64,000 nt of DNA. Source: Nemopilema nomurai. Lineage: Eukaryota > Cnidaria > Scyphozoa > Rhizostomeae > Rhizostomatidae. Position 1 is the stretch's first letter; every line of letters starts with the position of its first letter. The notes beneath the pieces are model-generated. The model was not told the DNA's origin and did not search any database. It saw only the letters and a list, made by a program, of their open reading frames with translations. This document shows, one piece after another, positions 60,101-64,000 of this stretch. The translations under genes and the position numbers were made by a program. The stretch spans positions 1,723,867 to 1,787,866 of the forward strand of contig ML133402.1 in NCBI GenBank assembly GCA_003864495.1. Direction: 5' to 3'.

Positions 60101-63100
60101 GCTCCTCTGTCTGCGTCCGTTGCAGCAGTTCTCTTGCCATTTACATCAGACAGTTGTATATCTTGGGCAACAAGGAATACATTGTCGTTCCCTAGACTTT
60201 GGTCCCCCACGCGTTTTGCGAGATGCTTTTCCAAAGGAGTTGCTCACTCGACAGTTGCCGATACCGCCGAAGCATTTACAGTGTTAGTTTGAAACATAGT
60301 TCTAATTGATGTCATCATCATAACCTATATCGTAATCTTTCCGTGATGGTTCGATAGAACTTTTTCTAGGGACCCCGGCTTTTAATTTGGTATGGAAGGG
60401 CAATTCGTAAGTAAGCTGGCGCTGTGATGTAGCTTGGGATATTTGAGGATATTTCAAAACTTAATTTTATTGACAGAAACAGTACTGAAATCTTCAGAAA
60501 GCTCAACCTATTCAAGTTATCAGTTTTGGATTTTACCAGAGATTGAAATCGCAAGTAGTCTTGGATGCCCTGCAGTATAGAAAGTATTTTCTCTAAATAC
60601 ATTTATAATACCACCTAATACGATCTGAGAAAAACTAAGCCCGATTTTATAGAAATAAGGGAACAATAAGTGCATGCAAATATCCTTTCTTCCTTGTCTT
60701 TGCTGTGCCATTAGCCTTTGTTTTGATCCTGATCTACTCAAAGCATCCTAGAAGTGGGTACCCATCGGCTCATATTTTACTGCGCCCGCAGAAACGTCCC
60801 AGCTGCCTTTGAGACTTCTCTTTAAATGGGTTGGTTTCTTATCGTCAGTTGTTATAGGGGTTCGATATACACCAATGGAAGCTCTCGAGCTACCCTCTGT
60901 ATTTCTATCCACGCCCAGTTTTTCAAATAACTACATTGTTGGCACAAGCCCAACGCGAGAGCTGGGGACTTCTGACTGTCCATTGCAACTTGTTACGTAA
61001 TTCCGAATGCCCGCTGAACTCACTATACAAGCCTTTGTAGTACTCAGCTGTTGTAGAATGTAGAGAAACACGCAGACTCCTTGTCATTATAATTGGATTT
61101 TCGATAAGTCATTTCTAAGGATTACAATGCCTCGATTGCCACAGTTTCCGCACCCTGGCTAAATGTCATATCACCGAAAGATATGTGATCGCTGGCTGCG
61201 GCAGTTTCTTCTTCCTCTTTCAAGGCTTTTGTCTCTCTGGTTAGCGTTTGCGATACCATTTCTTTCTAATGCTTGGCAGATGTCATAACCCCTAGTCGCC
61301 GTGGGCTCGGTTTTTATGAAACGAAAGGGTGGCTTCCAAAGAGAACTTGATCCGACAGCTCCGTAGAAAGGAAACGATGTACAGCTCCACCCGACCCCAA
61401 GTCCCGCATCTGGCCTCTCGCTCATTAAGGGTTTCACTTTCAGATTTACTAAATAGCTTGGGTGACAAGGGCACGACCAAGCTTGCTAGATTTTGATACC
61501 TTTGAAGAAGTCTAAAGACCTCTAATTCACTAGATCTTCTCGCTAATTTTTTCCATTTCGAGCTGTTTCAGATCATTTTTATCTCCCAGCTTCTAAATCT
61601 TTAGAAACTTTTACTATGAATTCCTGTGATTTCTCTCATTCGTCACCCTTTCGCCTTTTCCCGTTTGTCATTCCATTTTACCTGCACTCTCGTTTCCCCT
61701 TTATCCGCCATTCTTCATAGGGGAACATCAAAGGACGATGGAATCTTCGCAATTTCAGCTCATCGGTCGTCGATGACAACTAGCTAACTACAGTAGTCAT
61801 CTCTCTTCACAGAAACCACCCGTTTTGCCTCATTAAGTCTTTTTGTCTTGTTTCTTGAACGGGAATCTATTTTATCTTGATCCCACTCTATCGTGGTCAC
61901 GTTGATAGAGATAGCCAAGAGAGTGACCAAATTAGGCTAAAACATTCAGGCCTTGGTTAGGGCGCCAAATGAATCCGAAAACGCCCCGTTGCAACCCCGG
62001 GCCGAGACCAGCCTCATTTCGGTGGCGAAACTGAGAACGAATCTTAATTACATCCGATCTTCATCTGCGAAGTTGATTTTGTTCCTGACCTCTGTATCGT
62101 CACTTTTTCTCAATTTGCCTCTTGTATTGCCACACCATGTTTAGCCATTGTCCCTCTTCTTATTTTCTTGTTTATCATGAAGACAAAGTGATAAGCTAAC
62201 AAGGTTTAAGCTGGCTCTTACGATGATGGTAATCGGAATTTCCCATCCCTAATACGCTTTTCAACTTGGATGAGAATCATCCCAAAAATTATTATCTTGT
62301 AGATAAAACCTATAATCACCTAAAGATAGCTTAAGGTGGGGCAATTTCAGATTTGAAGCCAAATCCAGTCTAATTGCATTTTCTCATGTAACGTCCTTAG
62401 CACTGCTTTGTCTAAAGTTGGTGTAATCAAGGACTGCGACTTTTAACTTACGCAGTGGAGGTTTTCCTCAATGCAGCTCGTTGATGTTAGCAAGTAGTTC
62501 AGCTTTGCGGTTGACACAGGCCTCTTGTACGATTCAGGATTTTCCTAGCGAAGCAGAGACAGCGTTTTTTTGCGATTTAAGCGGCTTGGGATATCCTAAA
62601 TGGAGTTTCTTTACGTGTTACTTTTGTGCTTGGGTGCTGGAAGTGATAAAACGTCTTTGAAAAATGGGGTGGAGGGGTGCCTTAAAGGGGACATGAGACT
62701 AGCTCTAGGATAAGCCATCGTCTCTAAATGGGGCTTAACCCCCCTCCCCCTAACAACGACACATTTGCGAGATCGTGAGAAGACATTACTTCGCACCCTT
62801 GTTCCTTTTTACGTTCGTCTGCTTCGAGCCCTTCCACTTGAGATAATACATCACTGGCATCAAGATTCTGCGTCAAAACCGCTATCGATCTCAAGCATCA
62901 GCGTGACTTTGTTCCGTTGATTGCTCGTCCACCTTTCCCCACTGATAGTCTTGTGCCGAAGAAAAAAAGCGGGCTTCTGCTTGCTCAATAACCAGGTCTT
63001 ATCAGCCATATGGTATTTACACTTTCAGTGTCTTTATGTCTCACGGAAAATCGGCTGCCGAGGGACTTTAAGACTGTGTCCCAATTTTTGAGGTTTTTGA

Positions 63101-63570
63101 CGGGAAAACCCAGATTATTGCACGCCGCCTGTTATTAGTTTTCTGTCTTTGTTAGTTACTTGGTTTTGTCGATTTTTAAGCTGACCGTAACGCGTTTGGG
63201 CCCGTGGTTGGCTAAGAAGGATGGGCTGCCAATTCGAAACAGCGTTTGCAAGAGGAGCACGATGAGAAGCTAAGAGACCAATCGATCGCAAGACGCACCT
63301 TTGTAATCCACAAACGACCGTGTGAGGATTTGGCCTTACCATCACAATTCGCGTTTTTCGTGTTAAAGGACGCTCCCACATTGGCGTAATCGGTAATTGC
63401 TTGCTAGAAACTTAGAGAAATTCTGATGGTATTTGACAATGGATTGTTGATATTTATGCTGCAACTACGGCCAAGTCTCAGCTTGCGTGCACTCAGGCGT
63501 CGAGGTATTACAGTTCGTCAAGCCGAGTGCACACACCGAAGATTGAACTGGAAAGCAACTTGCAGCGAGA
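57140..63570. other. Intron after exon L (at least 6.4 kb)
   Basis: I see no RhoGAP-coding exon. A 12-bp tandem repeat lies at 57962-57997. Opposing 80-90-codon frames occupy 59983-60292, without a recognised product. The right end (62.9-63.6 kb) shows more CpG than the rest, as might be expected of a promoter. Confidence 0.5.
57962..57997. repeat. 12-bp tandem repeat, three copies
   Basis: AGCTTTGGGAAT is repeated twice exactly, a third time with two changes, then a partial unit. Confidence 0.95.
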
Positions 63571-63682
63571 ATGTCCGGCAAGGCACGGAAGTCTTCGTTC
63601 TCGGGCTTGTCCTGTCTCCCTCTCTCAATCAGCGACAGTGCCCTTTGTGGCTACATTAAAAACGATTTCTATTTCACCGAGG
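63571..63682 (+). CDS. Candidate exon or alternative first exon near the right edge
   Basis: The ATG at 63571 (A at -3) opens 37 codons, MSGKARKSSFSGLSCLPLS and onward to DFYFTE, ending at a strong donor GAGG|GTAAGT in phase 1. This is the same phase as the end of exon L, so both could splice to the same downstream exon. It could also be an internal exon after exon L (exon from 63566 following TTGCAG, giving an Ala codon at the junction), but the acceptor lacks a pyrimidine tract. The basic, serine-rich sequence would suit the linker before the RhoGAP domain. Confidence 0.4.
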
Positions 63683-64000
63683 GTAAGTTTTATCGCCTAC
63701 TCTGTTTATCAAGCCAGCTACTTTGTATATTTCTGCACTAAATTATAAACCCACTTCAGTTCATTGGTACAGCGCAATGGATCAAGTCGTGTCCTTTGAA
63801 CGCGATTCCTCACTCACAACCGTTCAGCAAAAGATCTTCTGTCGCTGTTGCCTGTTTTCGTGAAATTCCATTAACGGTGTCTCTGTTTTACCAGTTGCGG
63901 GCCATCTCACGCACTGCCATATCAGCTACCTCGCTTTTTCATTTCTTCTGCATCTTGCTATCATACTGGTCATATGTTTGTTTTCCCATTTTATCGGGTT
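63683..64000. other. Right edge of the window, unresolved
   Basis: After the donor at 63683 the sequence is presumed intronic. One forward frame without an ATG is open from about 63751 to the window end (about 80 codons, starting after an ACTTCAG acceptor-like site). Its translation shows no RhoGAP features. Confidence 0.35.

Noticed and set aside
63751..64000. 80-codon ATG-less frame to the window end as the RhoGAP exon
   Set aside because: No arginine-finger region or other RhoGAP block is visible, and the phase of the acceptor-like site does not join the exon at 63571 in this frame.

Overview
The window looks like nuclear DNA of an animal, most probably an anthozoan cnidarian (coral or sea anemone). 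It is AT-rich and gene-poor. Its genes are interrupted by GT-AG introns of about 0.5 to 11 kb, and the proteins resemble vertebrate orthologues closely while the non-coding DNA is full of short simple and foldback repeats. The animal assignment is firm from gene structure and protein content; the cnidarian assignment is an impression. I see no bacterial, viral, CRISPR or operon-like organisation.

Two protein-coding genes can be reconstructed, both on the + strand. The first is a complete GPN2 gene (GPN-loop GTPase 2, RNA polymerase assembly and import factor) in five exons, 2318-5990, giving about 313 residues with the P-loop, the GPN insertion, the DCPGQ motif and the SKMD motif all intact. 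The second is a large ARHGAP20-type gene (RA- and PH-domain Rho GTPase-activating protein, a Rap1-to-Rho link) that runs from about 14.0 kb to beyond the right edge. Eight consecutive exons from 36607 to 57139 carry the PH domain and the Ras-association domain with matching splice phases. Upstream exons at 25295, 19994 and 14082 fit the same frame and give a Ser/Arg/Pro-rich N-terminus. The catalytic RhoGAP domain is not seen and should lie to the right of the window.

Layout: 1-2317 no gene; 2318-5990 GPN2; 5991-13950 intergenic; 14082-57139 ARHGAP20-like exons with long introns; 57140-64000 the next intron, probably holding a further exon near 63.6 kb. Two ATG-started stretches, 28133-28293 and 63571-63682, end in good donors whose phase fits known or expected downstream acceptors. 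They are candidate alternative first exons, so the gene may make several N-terminal isoforms, including one without the PH and RA domains.

The introns hold the remaining structure: an eight-copy 38-bp minisatellite, a 12-bp ATC/ATA microsatellite, a G21 tract enclosed by a perfect 15-bp inverted repeat, a 21-bp perfect hairpin with 9-bp flanking direct repeats, a roughly 135-bp imperfect foldback, a tRNA-derived SINE-like segment, several short tandem repeats and a G-quadruplex-prone tract. Apart from these I see no undescribed multi-gene system here. The most interesting biology is the possible multi-promoter structure of the ARHGAP20-like gene.
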